64,000 bases of DNA from Pseudomonas sp. GGS8. Lineage in GTDB: Bacteria; Pseudomonadota; Gammaproteobacteria; Pseudomonadales; Pseudomonadaceae. The notes under the pieces are model-generated. The model worked only from the letters and a program-made list of their open reading frames with translations. It was not told the origin of the DNA and searched no databases. Every line of letters begins with the position of its first letter. The stretch's first letter is position 1. The position numbers and the translations under genes were made by a program. Below, one piece after another: positions 8,547 through 19,351 of the stretch. Where the stretch lies: positions 3,041,501 to 3,105,500 of the forward strand of contig NZ_JALJWF010000001.1 in the NCBI RefSeq assembly GCF_024168645.1, written 5' to 3'.

Positions 8547-8999
8547 ATGGCGATTCGTGTGCAGCCCACGCCGTTTGACCCGGGCGCTGAAGTCAACGCC
8601 ATGCACGCGGCGAACGTGGGCGTCGGTGCGGTGGTGAGTTTTGTCGGCTACGTACGCGACTTCAACGACGGCCTCGACGTCGCCGGAATGTTTCTGGAGC
8701 ACTACCCGGGCATGACCGAAAAAGCCCTGGGCAAGATTGCCGCGGAGGCCGAGCAGCGCTGGCCGCTGTTGAAGCTGGAAGTGCTGCATCGCATCGGCGC
8801 GCTGGAGCCGGGCGAGCCGATCGTCTTCGTCGGTGCCGCCAGCGCTCACCGCCAGGCGGCCTTCGATGCCTGCGCCTTTGTCATGGACTACCTGAAAACC
8901 CGCGCGCCGTTCTGGAAAAAGGAAAATACCAGTGATGGGGCACGCTGGGTTGAAGGGCGTGACAGCGATCATGCGGCGGCGGATCGCTGGAAGCAGTAA
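8547..8999 (+). CDS. moaE: Molybdopterin synthase catalytic subunit MoaE
   Basis: Converts cyclic pyranopterin monophosphate to molybdopterin using two MoaD thiocarboxylates. 150 residues, typical length. Recognisable blocks: GAVVSFVGYVRDFN, LEHYPGMTEKAL, VLHRIGALEPGEPIV and the lysine-rich catalytic segment YLKTRAPFWKKE near the C-terminus. Third gene of the moaCDE operon. moaA and moaB are not in the window. Confidence 0.95.
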   Translation: MAIRVQPTPFDPGAEVNAMHAANVGVGAVVSFVGYVRDFNDGLDVAGMFLEHYPGMTEKALGKIAAEAEQRWPLLKLEVLHRIGALEPGEPIVFVGAASAHRQAAFDACAFVMDYLKTRAPFWKKENTSDGARWVEGRDSDHAAADRWKQ

Positions 9000-9013
9000 T
9001 TCCTCTAGTGCTT

Positions 9014-9056
9014 TCGAATACCCCTTCGCGGTCCGACTTGCCCGCGAAGAGGCCTT
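9014..9056. repeat. Possible solitary REP half-element
   Basis: CCCTTCGCGGTCCGACTTGCC followed by CGCGAAGAGG resembles a single degenerate REP arm with its own short hairpin. No inverted partner was seen nearby. Confidence 0.35.
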
Positions 9057-9130
9057 CTGCATCACCCAAAACCCCACTGATTCACCTCCCGACCAGAGGC
9101 GCGGTAGATCTGCAGGCGCCTGATTGACGG

Positions 9131-9163
9131 CTTATACATAAAAGTCCAGTATGGATTTATAAG
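9131..9163 (+). promoter_or_regulatory. Palindromic operator-like site upstream of the binding-protein gene
   Basis: Outer arms CTTATA (9131-9136) and TATAAG (9158-9163) flank TAAAAGTCCA (9139-9148) and TGGATTTAT, forming an imperfect palindrome. TAAAAGTCCA occurs again, in the same orientation relative to the gene, in the dauB promoter (13156-13165, minus strand). A possible -35 TTGACG is at 9124-9129. Candidate binding site for DauR; this is an inference from the shared word. Confidence 0.5.
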
Positions 9164-9238
9164 TACAAAAAAGGCGGTCCCTGTATCAGTTTTTTCTTCT
9201 GTCTTGCCAAACCAACAACAACCCGCGAGAGAACGAAC

Positions 9239-10015
9239 ATGAAGAAATTCCCCCTCATCACCGGTCTGGCCCTGAGCCTGTTGGCGTGCAGTAGCGTGTT
9301 CGCTGCCGAGAAAAGCCTGCGCATCGGTATTGAAGCGGCCTATCCGCCGTTCGCGTCCAAAACCGACAAGGGTGAAATTGTCGGTTTCGACTACGACATC
9401 GGCAACGCCCTGTGCGCGCAGATGAAGGTCAAGTGTGTGTGGGTCGAAGGCGAATTCGACGGTCTGATTCCTTCCCTTAAAGTGAAGAAAATCGACATGG
9501 CGCTGTCGTCCATGACCATCAATGAAGACCGTAAGAAGTCGGTGGATTTCACCCACAAGTACTACTTCACCTCATCGCGACTGGTGATGAAGGAAGGCGC
9601 GGCAGTCGATGACCAGTACGCCAGCCTCAAGGGCAAGACAATCGGCGTACAACGCGCAACCACTACCGACCGTTACGCCACCGAGGTTTTCGAACCCAAG
9701 GGCATCAACGTCAAGCGTTACGGCAACAACGAAGAAATCTACATGGACCTGGCTGCCGGTCGCCTCGATGCCATCTTTGCCGACACCATTCCATTGAATG
9801 ATTTCCTGTCGATGCCGCGAGGCAAGGGTTACGCCTTTGTCGGGCCGGAACTCAAGGATCCGAAATACGTGGGTGAGGGCGCCGGGATTGCCGTGCGCAA
9901 GGGCAATACCGAGTTGGTCAGCGAACTGAACACAGCCATCGATGGCATTCGCGCCAGTGGCGAATATCAGAAAATTTCAGACAAGTACTTCAAGTCCGAT
10001 ATTTACGGCGATTGA
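9239..10015 (+). CDS. Periplasmic basic amino-acid-binding protein (ABC transporter, PA3865-like)
   Basis: 258-residue solute-binding protein of the lysine/arginine/ornithine/histidine type (SBP_bac_3). Signal peptide residues 1 to about 22 (hydrophobic core then SSVFA-AE); a Cys at residue 17 is not in a convincing lipobox. Ligand-binding landmarks: [39 protein letters not shown] and a late [11 protein letters not shown]. No permease or ATPase gene is adjacent, so it probably supplies a transporter encoded elsewhere. It converges with dauR and is the counterpart of the binding protein beside dauBAR in P. aeruginosa, which suggests arginine as ligand. The upstream site shares a 10-mer with the dauB promoter. 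Confidence 0.9.
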   Translation: MKKFPLITGLALSLLACSSVFAAEKSLRIGIEAAYPPFASKTDKGEIVGFDYDIGNALCAQMKVKCVWVEGEFDGLIPSLKVKKIDMALSSMTINEDRKKSVDFTHKYYFTSSRLVMKEGAAVDDQYASLKGKTIGVQRATTTDRYATEVFEPKGINVKRYGNNEEIYMDLAAGRLDAIFADTIPLNDFLSMPRGKGYAFVGPELKDPKYVGEGAGIAVRKGNTELVSELNTAIDGIRASGEYQKISDKYFKSDIYGD

Positions 10016-10023
10016 TTAACCGC

Positions 10024-10110
10024 CATCGCGGGCAAGCCCGCTCCCACAGGTTCAGTGGTGTACTCATGTTTTGTGCACGACACGGACACTGTGGGAGCGG
10101 GCTTGCCCCG
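10024..10110. repeat. REP inverted pair between convergent genes
   Basis: ATCGCGGGCAAGCCCGCTCC at 10025 onward is mirrored by GTGGGAGCGGGCTTGCCC at 10091-10108. It occupies the gap between the convergent binding-protein and dauR genes, where no classical terminator is evident. Confidence 0.85.
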
Positions 10111-10153
10111 GGCGGCGTTCCGACGATGAGGCCGGAACAGTCACTGCAAATCT

Positions 10154-10795
10154 CTAGCCTTTCAATTCCTTCAAATGCTTGTACACCGTCGCTCGCCCCA
10201 TGTTCAGCACATTGGCCACATAGTTGGAGGCGCTTTTGCCTTTGAAGGCACCTTCGGCGTGCAGCGCCAGCACCAGTTCACGTTTGTGGTCGCGGGTCAG
10301 CACATTCAGGCTCAACTGACGCTCGCGCAGCCAAGCGTGCAGAAAAGTGTTGATCCGTTCCTGCCAGTCATCGCGAAACAGTGAGTCCGGTTGCGGAATC
10401 AGCTTGGTCGGCGACAGGAACAAATCCAGCGCCGCTTTCGCGTTCTCGAACAACGAGATATTCAGGTTGATGCACAGCACTGCCAGTGGTTGCCCTTCGC
10501 TGTCGCGCAACACGCTGCTGAGGCTGCGAATCTTCTGGCCGTCCCAGTTGAGCTTTTCGTACGGCCCGATGTTTCGTTCACTGACCTCTTCGCTGAGCAT
10601 GTCCTCCAGCGATGAGTCGTCACCGATTTCCCGTTTGGACAGGTTGTTGGCGATGTAATCGACCTTTTGCGTGCGCAAGTCGTGCAGCACCACCTCGGCG
10701 TGAGGGAAGAACAACGTGGCGATGGCATCGGCAATCGCGCGGAAGTTGTCCATGGACGCATTGTTCAGGGCCGAGTTTTTTTCAGGTGCGTTCAT
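10154..10795 (-). CDS. dauR: Transcriptional regulator DauR (YheO-type PAS + HTH)
   Basis: 213 residues with an N-terminal YheO-like PAS-type domain (about residues 15-125, HAEVVLHDLRTQ and AVLCINLNISLF) and a C-terminal HTH_22 domain ending RATVYKHLKELKG. In P. aeruginosa DauR represses the dauBAR operon and responds to arginine. It is the last gene of the dauB-dauA-dauR transcription unit here, so the arrangement allows autoregulation. Start ATG 10795 is about 96 bp after the dauA stop. The functional assignment rests on gene order plus family; the ligand is inferred. Confidence 0.88.
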   Translation of the reverse strand: MNAPEKNSALNNASMDNFRAIADAIATLFFPHAEVVLHDLRTQKVDYIANNLSKREIGDDSSLEDMLSEEVSERNIGPYEKLNWDGQKIRSLSSVLRDSEGQPLAVLCINLNISLFENAKAALDLFLSPTKLIPQPDSLFRDDWQERINTFLHAWLRERQLSLNVLTRDHKRELVLALHAEGAFKGKSASNYVANVLNMGRATVYKHLKELKG

Positions 10796-10891
10796 ACAGT
10801 GGAGCTCCAGGCAGCGTCAGCGCCCCGTTAAAAAAGGGGGCGCTGTGGAAGTTTGCCGCAATCGTGTGGGCGCGTCACCTGAGGATCAGGA

Positions 10892-12153
<1,262 letters not shown>

Positions 12154-12166
12154 AGGGGGCGTGGTG

Positions 12167-13114
12167 TTAGTGCTGTAGGCGGTAAATGGCATTGGCCAGT
12201 GCGATGTCTTCCAGGCCCAGGCCGATGGAGCGGAAGAACACAGGTCGGTCGTAGTCCGGGCGCTGCACTTTTTCGCTGAGCAAGTCGGGCAGGTCGCCGA
12301 CTATCGAGCGCTTGTCCCAGCCATGCTGTTCACCGGCGATCAGCATTTCGCCGGCCGAGCCCGGGGTGGTCTGACGATAGTCGCAGAATATCTGCATGTC
12401 ATTGAGGCTCTGCGGCGGCACTTCATGGGCACGCGGAGCATTGGTGCTGATGGATGTGATCAGCGCCGGTTTGCTCAACATGGACGGGTCGATCACCGGG
12501 CCGGCGGACGAAGTGCAAAGCATGATCACGTCGGCGTCTTGAATCGCGGTTGCGCAACTGTCGGCGAGGGTCAGCCGAGGGTCGAGGCTTTTCAGTTGCG
12601 CCAGCGCTTCGGCGTTCTTGCCGCGCAGGCTCGGCGAATAGAGGCTGATGCTTTGCCAGTCTCGCAGATTCTTCACGTAGTGCAGGTGCGCCTGGGCCAC
12701 TTTGCCGCTGCCGATGATCGCCAGGCGTTGGGCCTTCAGCGGAGCGAGGGCATCGACCGCCACTGCCGTTGTCGCTGCGGTGCGGGCCGTGGTCAGTTCA
12801 CCGGCATCGCAGAGCAGCAATGGCTCGCCGCTCTGCATCGACATCAACAGCGTCCAGGCGGTCACCAATGGGCCTTGTTCGCGCACGATGTAGGGCGACG
12901 TCTTGACGCCATATACGCCGTCTTCGGCCAACACACCCAGATAATTGATGAAGTCCCCGGCACCTTTCGGGAACTCCACCAACTGCTGCGCCGGTTGCAC
13001 GGCTTGCCCGGCGGCCAGGTCGCGGAACAGCTTGCGCAGGATCTGCGGTACGTCGATTTGCGCCAGCAGTTCGCGGGCCTGGGGTTGGGTGATCACGTAA
13101 GGCGTGCTGGGCAT
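12167..13114 (-). CDS. dauB: NAD(P)H-dependent L-arginine dehydrogenase DauB (ornithine cyclodeaminase family)
   Basis: 315 residues of the ornithine cyclodeaminase/mu-crystallin family. In P. aeruginosa DauB reduces 2-ketoarginine with ammonia to L-arginine, completing the two-enzyme racemisation begun by DauA. Family landmarks: KTSPYIVREQGPLVT, the Rossmann motif IGSGKVAQAH (near residue 135) and SISTNAPRAHEVP. Start ATG 13114 has GGAG 7 bases upstream. First gene of the operon, with the promoter and a palindromic site just upstream (13139-13179). A generic delta-1-pyrroline-2-carboxylate reductase or OCD function cannot be excluded from sequence alone; the dauAR context decides the name. 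Confidence 0.9.
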   Translation of the reverse strand: MPSTPYVITQPQARELLAQIDVPQILRKLFRDLAAGQAVQPAQQLVEFPKGAGDFINYLGVLAEDGVYGVKTSPYIVREQGPLVTAWTLLMSMQSGEPLLLCDAGELTTARTAATTAVAVDALAPLKAQRLAIIGSGKVAQAHLHYVKNLRDWQSISLYSPSLRGKNAEALAQLKSLDPRLTLADSCATAIQDADVIMLCTSSAGPVIDPSMLSKPALITSISTNAPRAHEVPPQSLNDMQIFCDYRQTTPGSAGEMLIAGEQHGWDKRSIVGDLPDLLSEKVQRPDYDRPVFFRSIGLGLEDIALANAIYRLQH

Positions 13115-13138
13115 GGTTGGCTCCGGGCGCTGAAAGTA

Positions 13139-13179
13139 AACTAATTTGTCTATTATGGACTTTTAGTTGTTTCGAGCAA
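13139..13179 (-). promoter_or_regulatory. dauBAR promoter with overlapping palindromic operator
   Basis: On the minus strand TTGCTC (13179-13174), a 16-bp spacer and CATAAT (13157-13152) form a sigma-70-like promoter. An imperfect palindrome bounded by AACTAA and TTAGTT (13139-13168) covers the -10 and most of the spacer. It contains TAAAAGTCCA, the word also found upstream of the binding-protein gene at 9139-9148. The position fits repression by DauR. Confidence 0.55.
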
Positions 13180-13203
13180 GCGCCTGTTGAAAAAAGCCGG
13201 ACG

Positions 13204-13238
13204 AAAAAAAAGCGCAGTCCGTTTCCGGCTGCGCCTTT
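13204..13238 (-). terminator. Rho-independent terminator of rhlB
   Basis: Read on the minus strand: GGCGCAG, an inner CCGGAAACGGA loop region, CTGCGC, then eight T residues. Confidence 0.85.
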
Positions 13239-13254
13239 TATTCTGCGACCCGCG

Positions 13255-14742
13255 TTACGGGCGCTTGCGCTCAACCGCCCGCAGCAGATGCGTCGGCGGC
13301 GTTTCACAACTGATCTTGCGACCCAGCAGCGCCTCGATGGACGGTAGCTGGTAGGAGTCGTCTTCACCGGCAAAGCTGATGGACACACCATCGGCACCAG
13401 CACGACCGGTACGACCGATGCGGTGCACGTAGTCGTCCGGTACTTCCGGCAAGGTGAAGTTGATCACATGGCTGATGCCGTCGATGTGAATGCCGCGCCC
13501 GGCCACATCGGTGGCGACCAGCACGCGGATTTTGCCTTCGCGGAAACCTTCCAGGGTCTTGATGCGCTTGTGCTGCGGCACATCGCCAGACAGTTGCGCG
13601 GCGTTGACGCCATCGCGCACCAGGCGTTCTTCGATACGCCGCACTTCGTCCTTGCGGTTGGCGAAGACCATCACCCGTTCCCAGCCGTTATCGTTGACCA
13701 GGTTATAGAGCAGTTTGTATTTGTCGGCGCCGGCCACCGCGTAGATGTGTTGCTCGACGTTTTCGCTGGCCACGTTCTGTGCTTCGATCTCGACGATCGA
13801 CGGGTCGGTGGTCCATTGCTTGGCCAGGTTCATTACGTCGTCGGTGAAGGTCGCGGAGAACAGCAGTGTCTGACGCTCGTTCTTCGGTGGCGTCTGGCGA
13901 ATGATCTGACGCACTTGCGGGATGAAACCCATGTCGAGCATCCGGTCGGCTTCGTCCAGCACCATGACTTCGACCATGTCCAGGTGCACGTCGCCGCGCT
14001 GGTTGAAGTCGAGCAAGCGGCCCGGAGTGGCCACGAGGATGTCGCAGTGACGGGCTTCGAGGTGCTTGAGTTGTTTGTCGAAGTCCATGCCGCCGACAAA
14101 CGTCATGACGTTAAGGCCGGTGTACTTGGTCAGGTCGGCCGCGTCCTTGGCGATCTGCACCACCAGTTCCCGGGTCGGGGCGATGATCAGTGCCCGTGGC
14201 TCACCCATGTAGCGTTCTTTGGGCGGCGGGGTTTGCAGCAGCTGAGTGATGATTGAAATCAGGAACGCGGCGGTTTTGCCGGTACCGGTCTGGGCGCGAC
14301 CGATGGCGTCTTTGCCCGCGAGGGTGAAGCCCAGCACTTGCGCCTGGATCGGTGTGCAATAAGGAAAGCCCAGGTCCTGAATCGCGTGCATCAGCTCGGG
14401 GGCGAGTTTGAAATCGTGGAAGCGGGTTTTGCCTTCCTGAGGTTCGACGACGAAGTCTTCGAGCTTCCAGGGAATGACCGGTGCCTTTGGCTTCGGTTCG
14501 CGGCGTGGTTTTGCCGGTTTCGGGGCTTCGCTGCGCGGCTGTTCAGAGGCAATGGCCGGGGCAGGTGGGGCGGTCGGTGTGGTCACCGGCTCGTGTTTCG
14601 GTGCCGCTACGGTTGCGGTCCGGCCAGGCTGATTACCGTCGGTACGGTGGCTGGGGGTATGAGAAGGAGCGCTGGAGCCTGGCGCGAGCTGCTCAGCCTC
14701 GCTTTTACCGAACATTTTCTTGAGTGCTTTGAGCACGGTCAT
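13255..14742 (-). CDS. rhlB: DEAD-box ATP-dependent RNA helicase RhlB
   Basis: 495-residue DEAD-box helicase; RhlB works with RNase E in mRNA decay in related bacteria. A low-complexity Pro/Ala/Lys-rich N-terminal extension (about residues 20-90) precedes the core. Q motif region, motif I AQTGTGKT (about 173), [12 protein letters not shown], motif II DEAD ([15 protein letters not shown]), motif III SATF and motif [12 protein letters not shown] are all present. It ends in a short basic tail. Start ATG 14742 ([13 protein letters not shown]). It sits next to dauB as in P. aeruginosa. Confidence 0.93.
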   Translation of the reverse strand: MTVLKALKKMFGKSEAEQLAPGSSAPSHTPSHRTDGNQPGRTATVAAPKHEPVTTPTAPPAPAIASEQPRSEAPKPAKPRREPKPKAPVIPWKLEDFVVEPQEGKTRFHDFKLAPELMHAIQDLGFPYCTPIQAQVLGFTLAGKDAIGRAQTGTGKTAAFLISIITQLLQTPPPKERYMGEPRALIIAPTRELVVQIAKDAADLTKYTGLNVMTFVGGMDFDKQLKHLEARHCDILVATPGRLLDFNQRGDVHLDMVEVMVLDEADRMLDMGFIPQVRQIIRQTPPKNERQTLLFSATFTDDVMNLAKQWTTDPSIVEIEAQNVASENVEQHIYAVAGADKYKLLYNLVNDNGWERVMVFANRKDEVRRIEERLVRDGVNAAQLSGDVPQHKRIKTLEGFREGKIRVLVATDVAGRGIHIDGISHVINFTLPEVPDDYVHRIGRTGRAGADGVSISFAGEDDSYQLPSIEALLGRKISCETPPTHLLRAVERKRP

Positions 14743-14827
14743 CTCATCAATTGGTTAAGGAATGTACGCCGGCCAGTGTAATGCAAGAATCGGGCGCGGC
14801 GTAGTGCGATGGATCAAAGGGTGGCTT

Positions 14828-15511
<684 letters not shown>

Positions 15512-15619
15512 TCATTAAGTGCGAGGTTCGAGTGCGCAATGGGTTGATCAGTTAAGAAGATGTCGCACGGTTGCAAGTTTTGCTATTGACCTCGCGCTGA
15601 ATCGCTTTAGCGAGCGGTC

Positions 15620-15635
15620 TGGTACGGGCTTTGCT
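15620..15635 (+). promoter_or_regulatory. Candidate sigma-54 promoter for aapJQMP
   Basis: TGGTACGGGCTTTGCT matches the sigma-54 pattern TGGCAC-N5-TTGCW with one change and has the invariant GG-N10-GC spacing. It points towards aapJ, about 320 bp upstream of its ATG. Amino-acid uptake is commonly under sigma-54 with NtrC- or CbrB-type activators, which fits. No activator site was identified. Confidence 0.5.
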
Positions 15636-15953
15636 ATGGGGAAACCTGTGCAACCAATCTCGTGCCTGGCGGTAACACTATCAGTGTATGGCTAGTGATG
15701 GGATAGCAAAGAATCCGGTGATGGATGTTCGCCAGTGGCCGCTACGGGCTTCGCGAACGTGAAAGGGCTACAGCCCGTTCGGCCGATTGGTGAGAAGTGA
15801 GTTATCCATGATGTGGATTTTCTCCTACTAGACTCATAGCGACGGTCCTTACGTCGGTTGACCCTAAAAAAAGCCAACACGGGTCAGCAACGCCTCAAAA
15901 GGGTGCGACAGGGCTCAAGCTCCGACACAACAAGAGCAAAACTGGAGGTTTGA
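15636..15953. other. Remainder of the long aapJ leader (no gene)
   Basis: No credible coding frame. Several short inverted repeats are visible: GTTCG...CGAAC around 15728-15762, GGGCTACAGCCC near 15767, CGACG...CGTCG near 15840-15856, and GACCC...GGGTC near 15862-15885. If transcription starts at the sigma-54-like site, all of this is 5' untranslated leader. An AACTGGAGG ribosome site precedes aapJ. Confidence 0.4.
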
Positions 15954-16985
15954 ATGAAGATGTTGAAATCCACCCTGGCCGTCGTGACTGCAGCCGCAGT
16001 GCTCGGTGTCAGTGGGTTCGCTCAGGCGGGTGCAACCCTGGATGCAGTGCAGAAGAAAGGTTTTGTACAGTGCGGTGTGAGCGACGGTTTGCCGGGATTC
16101 TCGGTTCCGGACTCTACCGGCAAGATCGTTGGCATCGATGCTGACTTCTGCCGCGCTGTAGCTGCTGCAGTGTTTGGTGATGCGACCAAGGTCAAATTCA
16201 GCCAGTTGAATGCCAAAGAGCGTTTCACTGCTCTGCAATCCGGCGAAATCGACATGCTGTCGCGTAACTCCACCATGACCAGTTCCCGTGACGCGGGCAT
16301 GGGCCTGAAGTTTCCTGGCTTCATCACCTATTACGACGGCGTAGGCTTCCTGGCCAACAGCAAGCTGGGCGTGAAAAGTGCCAAGGAACTGGATGGCGCG
16401 ACCATCTGTATTCAAGCCGGTACCACCACCGAGCTGAACGTGTCCGACTACTTCCGCGCCAACGGCCTGAAGTACACCCCGATCACCTTCGACACCTCCG
16501 ATGAAAGCGCCAAGTCGCTGGAGTCCGGTCGTTGCGACGTGCTGACCTCCGACAAGTCCCAGTTGTATGCACAGCGCAGCAAACTGGCCTCGCCGAAAGA
16601 TTACGTCGTTCTGCCTGAAACCATCTCCAAAGAGCCTTTGGGGCCGGTCGTACGTAACGGCGACGATGAGTGGCTGGCAATCGTTCGTTGGGTTGGCTAC
16701 GCGATGCTCAACGCCGAAGAGGCCGGTATTTCTTCGAAAAACGTCGAGGCAGAAGCCAAGTCGACCAAGAATCCGGACGTTGCTCGTCTGCTGGGCGGCG
16801 ACGGTGAGTACGGCAAGGATCTGAAGCTGCCGAAAGACTGGGTGGTAAAAATCGTCAAGCAAGTTGGTAACTACGGTGAAGTCTTCGAGAGAAACCTCGG
16901 CAAGGGCACTCCGCTGGAAATCGACCGTGGCTTGAACGCCCTGTGGACCAACGGCGGCATTCAATACGCACCACCAGTGCGCTGA
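15954..16985 (+). CDS. aapJ: General L-amino-acid-binding protein AapJ
   Basis: Periplasmic solute-binding protein of the AapJQMP ABC importer for a broad range of L-amino acids. 343 residues. Signal peptide MKMLKSTLAVVTAAAVLGVS then AQA (cleavage near residue 23). AapJ signatures: KKGFVQCGVSDGLPGFS, GIDADFCRAVAAAVFGD, NSTMTSSRDAGMGLKF, and KEPLGPVVRNGDDEW in the second lobe. First gene of a four-gene operon. A strong hairpin follows its stop, probably raising its mRNA over that of the permease genes. Confidence 0.95.
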   Translation: MKMLKSTLAVVTAAAVLGVSGFAQAGATLDAVQKKGFVQCGVSDGLPGFSVPDSTGKIVGIDADFCRAVAAAVFGDATKVKFSQLNAKERFTALQSGEIDMLSRNSTMTSSRDAGMGLKFPGFITYYDGVGFLANSKLGVKSAKELDGATICIQAGTTTELNVSDYFRANGLKYTPITFDTSDESAKSLESGRCDVLTSDKSQLYAQRSKLASPKDYVVLPETISKEPLGPVVRNGDDEWLAIVRWVGYAMLNAEEAGISSKNVEAEAKSTKNPDVARLLGGDGEYGKDLKLPKDWVVKIVKQVGNYGEVFERNLGKGTPLEIDRGLNALWTNGGIQYAPPVR

Positions 16986-16993
16986 TGGTTCTA

Positions 16994-17020
16994 TCACCCG
17001 GTGGGCCAACCACCGGGTGA
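16994..17020 (+). promoter_or_regulatory. Intercistronic stem-loop between aapJ and aapQ
   Basis: Perfect 11-bp stem TCACCCGGTGG (16994-17004) / CCACCGGGTGA (17010-17020) with loop GCCAA and no T-run. Such hairpins often protect the upstream binding-protein mRNA from 3' decay. Confidence 0.7.
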
Positions 17021-17050
17021 TGTTCTGTTCCATTATTTCCGGGGCACTTC

Positions 17051-18232
17051 ATGCAAAATTCAATCGGCGCACCAAAGCAGAGGTTCAGCCTCAGCGATCC
17101 GCGAGTGCGTGCGTGGCTGTTTCAGATCATTACGGTTATCGCCGTGGTCGGGATGGGTTGGTACCTGTTCGACAACACTCAAACCAACCTGCAACACCGG
17201 GGCATTACCTCCGGCTTTAGTTTTCTTGAGCGCAGCGCCGGTTTTGGCATCGCTCAGCACCTGATCGACTACACCGAATCGGACAGTTATGCCCGAGTGT
17301 TTGTCATCGGCCTGCTCAATACCTTGCTGGTGACGTTCATCGGCGTGATTCTGGCGACGATCCTCGGGTTCATCGTCGGTGTGGCACGGCTGTCGAAGAA
17401 CTGGATCATTGCCAAGATGGCGACGGTCTATGTGGAGGTCTTCCGTAACATTCCGCCGTTGCTGCAAATCCTGTTCTGGTACTTCGCGGTGTTCCTGACC
17501 ATGCCAGGGCCACGCAACAGCCATAACTTCGGCGACACCTTCTTCGTCAGCAGCCGCGGCCTGAACATGCCGGCAGCGTTGATAGCGGACGGTTTCTGGC
17601 CGTTTGTGGCGAGCATCGTTGTGGTCATCGTCGCGATCGTGCTGATGTGCCGCTGGGCCAACAAGCGTTTCGAAGAGACCGGCGTACCGTTCCACAAGTT
17701 CTGGGTTGGCCTGGCGATATTCCTGGTGATCCCTGCGCTGTGCGCATTGATCTTCGGTGCGCCGCTGCACTGGGAAATACCCAAGCTGCAAGGCTTCAAC
17801 TTCGTTGGTGGCTGGGTGCTGATTCCGGAACTGCTGGCGCTGACCCTGGCCCTGACGGTGTACACCGCGGCGTTCATCGCCGAGATCGTGCGTTCGGGCA
17901 TCAAGTCGGTCAGCCACGGCCAGACCGAAGCGGCCCACTCGCTGGGGCTGCGCAACGGTCCGACCCTGCGCAAGGTGATCATCCCACAAGCCCTGCGCGT
18001 GATCATTCCGCCGCTGACCAGCCAATACCTGAACCTGGCGAAAAACTCCTCGCTGGCGGCCGGTATCGGTTATCCGGAAATGGTCTCGCTGTTTGCCGGT
18101 ACGGTGCTGAACCAGACCGGGCAGGCGATCGAGGTGATTGCTATCACCATGAGCGTGTACCTGGCGATCAGTATCAGCATTTCCCTGCTGATGAACTGGT
18201 ACAACAAGCGCATTGCGCTGATCGAGCGGTAA
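17051..18232 (+). CDS. aapQ: General L-amino-acid ABC permease AapQ
   Basis: 393-residue inner-membrane permease of the HisM/GltK class. It has an N-terminal hydrophobic helix (residues about 20-40), a long extracytoplasmic insert typical of AapQ, and the C-terminal transport core containing the EAA loop (HGQTEAAHSLGLRNG...VIIPQALRVIIPPLTSQ) that contacts AapP. It pairs with AapM, which begins 10 bases downstream. Confidence 0.95.
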   Translation: MQNSIGAPKQRFSLSDPRVRAWLFQIITVIAVVGMGWYLFDNTQTNLQHRGITSGFSFLERSAGFGIAQHLIDYTESDSYARVFVIGLLNTLLVTFIGVILATILGFIVGVARLSKNWIIAKMATVYVEVFRNIPPLLQILFWYFAVFLTMPGPRNSHNFGDTFFVSSRGLNMPAALIADGFWPFVASIVVVIVAIVLMCRWANKRFEETGVPFHKFWVGLAIFLVIPALCALIFGAPLHWEIPKLQGFNFVGGWVLIPELLALTLALTVYTAAFIAEIVRSGIKSVSHGQTEAAHSLGLRNGPTLRKVIIPQALRVIIPPLTSQYLNLAKNSSLAAGIGYPEMVSLFAGTVLNQTGQAIEVIAITMSVYLAISISISLLMNWYNKRIALIER

Positions 18233-18242
18233 GGAAGAGCGC

Positions 18243-19340
18243 ATGACGACTCATACTTTCAAACCCGACATGCCACCACCGAGCAGCAGCATCGGTGTCG
18301 TGGCGTGGATGCGGGCGCACATGTTTTCCAGCTGGATCAACACCCTGCTGACGCTGTTCGCGTTCTATCTGATTTACCTGATCGTTCCGCCCCTCGTGAG
18401 CTGGGCGATTCTCGACGCCAATTGGGTTGGAACCACCCGCGCCGATTGCACCAAGGTCGGCGCCTGCTGGGTATTCATTGAGCAGCGCTTCGGCCAGTTC
18501 ATGTATGGCTACTACCCGGTGGACTTGCGTTGGCGCGTGGACCTGACCGTGTGGTTGGCGGTGATTGGCGTGGCGCCGTTGTTCATCGCACGTGTTCCGC
18601 ACAAGGCAATCTACGGGCTGAGCTTTCTGGTGCTCTATCCGATCATTGCCTACCTCCTGCTGCACGGCGGCGTATTCGGTCTGAGCCAGGTGGCGAGCAG
18701 CCAGTGGGGCGGTCTGATGCTGACCCTGGTGATCGCTACCGTCGGGATCGTCGGCGCTCTGCCGCTGGGTATCGTGCTGGCCCTGGGCCGTCGTTCGAAC
18801 ATGCCGGCGATTCGGGTGGTCTGCGTGACCTTCATCGAGTTCTGGCGCGGTGTGCCGTTGATCACGGTGCTGTTCATGTCGTCGGTGATGTTGCCGTTGT
18901 TCCTGCCTGAAGGCATGAACTTCGACAAACTGCTGCGGGCGCTGATCGGTGTGATCCTGTTCCAGTCGGCCTACATCGCCGAGGTGGTACGTGGCGGTCT
19001 GCAAGCGATCCCTAAAGGTCAGTACGAAGCGGCTGCGGCAATGGGCCTCGGTTACTGGCGCAGCATGGGCCTGGTGATTTTGCCGCAAGCCCTGAAGCTG
19101 GTAATCCCTGGCATCGTCAACACCTTCATTGCGCTGTTCAAGGACACGAGCCTGGTGATCATCATCGGCCTGTTCGACTTGCTCAACAGCGTCAAGCAAG
19201 CCGCCGCCGACCCGAAATGGCTGGGCATGGCCACAGAAGGCTATGTGTTCGCGGCCCTGGTGTTCTGGATTTTCTGTTTTGGTATGTCCCGCTATTCCAT
19301 GCATTTGGAACGCAAGCTGGACACTGGCCACAAGCGTTAG
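18243..19340 (+). CDS. aapM: General L-amino-acid ABC permease AapM
   Basis: 365-residue second permease subunit. Multiple membrane helices; the long periplasmic loop after the first helix contains a pair of Cys (RADCTKVGACW). The EAA loop GQYEAAAAMGLGYW...ILPQALKLVIPGIVNTF is near the C-terminus. Start ATG 18243 follows an AAGGAAG site. Forms the membrane heterodimer with AapQ. Confidence 0.95.
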   Translation: MTTHTFKPDMPPPSSSIGVVAWMRAHMFSSWINTLLTLFAFYLIYLIVPPLVSWAILDANWVGTTRADCTKVGACWVFIEQRFGQFMYGYYPVDLRWRVDLTVWLAVIGVAPLFIARVPHKAIYGLSFLVLYPIIAYLLLHGGVFGLSQVASSQWGGLMLTLVIATVGIVGALPLGIVLALGRRSNMPAIRVVCVTFIEFWRGVPLITVLFMSSVMLPLFLPEGMNFDKLLRALIGVILFQSAYIAEVVRGGLQAIPKGQYEAAAAMGLGYWRSMGLVILPQALKLVIPGIVNTFIALFKDTSLVIIIGLFDLLNSVKQAAADPKWLGMATEGYVFAALVFWIFCFGMSRYSMHLERKLDTGHKR

Positions 19341-19351
19341 GAGCGTAGTTT

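Noticed and set aside
15571..15582. GTCGCACGGTTGCAAG as a second sigma-54 site before aapJ
   Set aside because: The spacing between the GG-like and GC elements is too short; the site at 15620-15635 fits far better.
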